This document shows positions 44,701-44,710 of a stretch of 44,710 nt of DNA, in pieces (the first letter of the stretch is position 1; each line of letters begins with the position of its first letter). The position numbers and the translations under genes are program-made. The stretch spans positions 1 to 44,710 of the forward strand of contig JAQIBJ010000086.1 in assembly GCA_027859085.1 (NCBI GenBank), in the 5' to 3' direction. Below the pieces are notes generated by a model. The model did no database searches, was not told the DNA's origin, and was given only the letters and a program-made list of their open reading frames with translations. The stretch comes from Mycoplasmatota bacterium. Its GTDB lineage: Bacteria > Bacillota_I > Bacilli_A > Izemoplasmatales > Hujiaoplasmataceae.

Positions 44701-44710
44701 GGAAAAAATC

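Overview
The window is AT-rich bacterial chromosome carrying core housekeeping genes, almost all on the minus strand. The one clear plus-strand gene is a HAD phosphatase near 20.5-21.4 kb. TGG encodes Trp, and TGA ends several full-length genes (uppS, atpC, atpF, the atpI-like gene, rnhB, gph), so the standard bacterial code applies and this is not a UGA=Trp Mycoplasma/Spiroplasma. Base composition, AGGAGG ribosome sites, sigma-A-type promoters and gene order (upp-atp, ftsY-ylxM-ffh, gdpP-rplI-dnaB, rpsF-ssb-rpsR, rpsL-rpsG-fusA-tuf) suggest a low-GC Bacillota/Mycoplasmatota lineage, perhaps Acholeplasma-, Izemoplasma- or Haloplasma-like. That placement is inference.

Layout. 1-2.2 kb: uppS-cdsA-dxr (isoprenoid and phospholipid precursors; dxr runs off the left edge). 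2.3-5.9 kb: rpsB-tsf-pyrH-frr, with hairpin terminators after rpsB, tsf and frr. 5.9-14.0 kb: one long unit, upp-atpZ-like-atpI-like-atpB-E-F-H-A-G-D-C-dut, from a near-consensus promoter. The c subunit carries a sodium-type ion site. 14.0-20.5 kb: unknown membrane protein-ftsK-lepB-rbgA-rnhB-gph-tsaC, with many overlapping genes. 20.5-24.2 kb: plus-strand HAD phosphatase facing the signal-recognition genes ftsY-ylxM-ffh. 24.2-26.5 kb: topA with a structured 3' region. 26.5-32.3 kb: gdpP::rplI-dnaB-prfA-prmC. 32.4-33.5 kb: rpsF-ssb-rpsR. 33.5-35.0 kb: a lipoprotein gene and a DUF1295-type membrane protein. 35.1-35.6 kb: decayed transposon gene tnpB. 35.7-40.1 kb: tkt-tatD-ychF-cinA. 40.2-44.7 kb: the str cluster rpsL-rpsG-fusA-tuf.

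The most notable points are: (1) c-di-AMP phosphodiesterase GdpP and a complete ribosomal protein L9 in one uninterrupted frame, with a good ribosome binding site kept just before the L9 start; (2) ribosomal protein S2 with an extra tail of about 160 residues made of a Lys/Ala/Glu/Pro repeat and a Rho-N/SAP-like helical end; (3) a sodium-type c-ring signature; (4) an FtsK motor without a membrane domain, next to an unknown membrane-anchored protein; and (5) a TnpB fossil. No complete new defence or mobile system is visible. The rest is conserved core genome.
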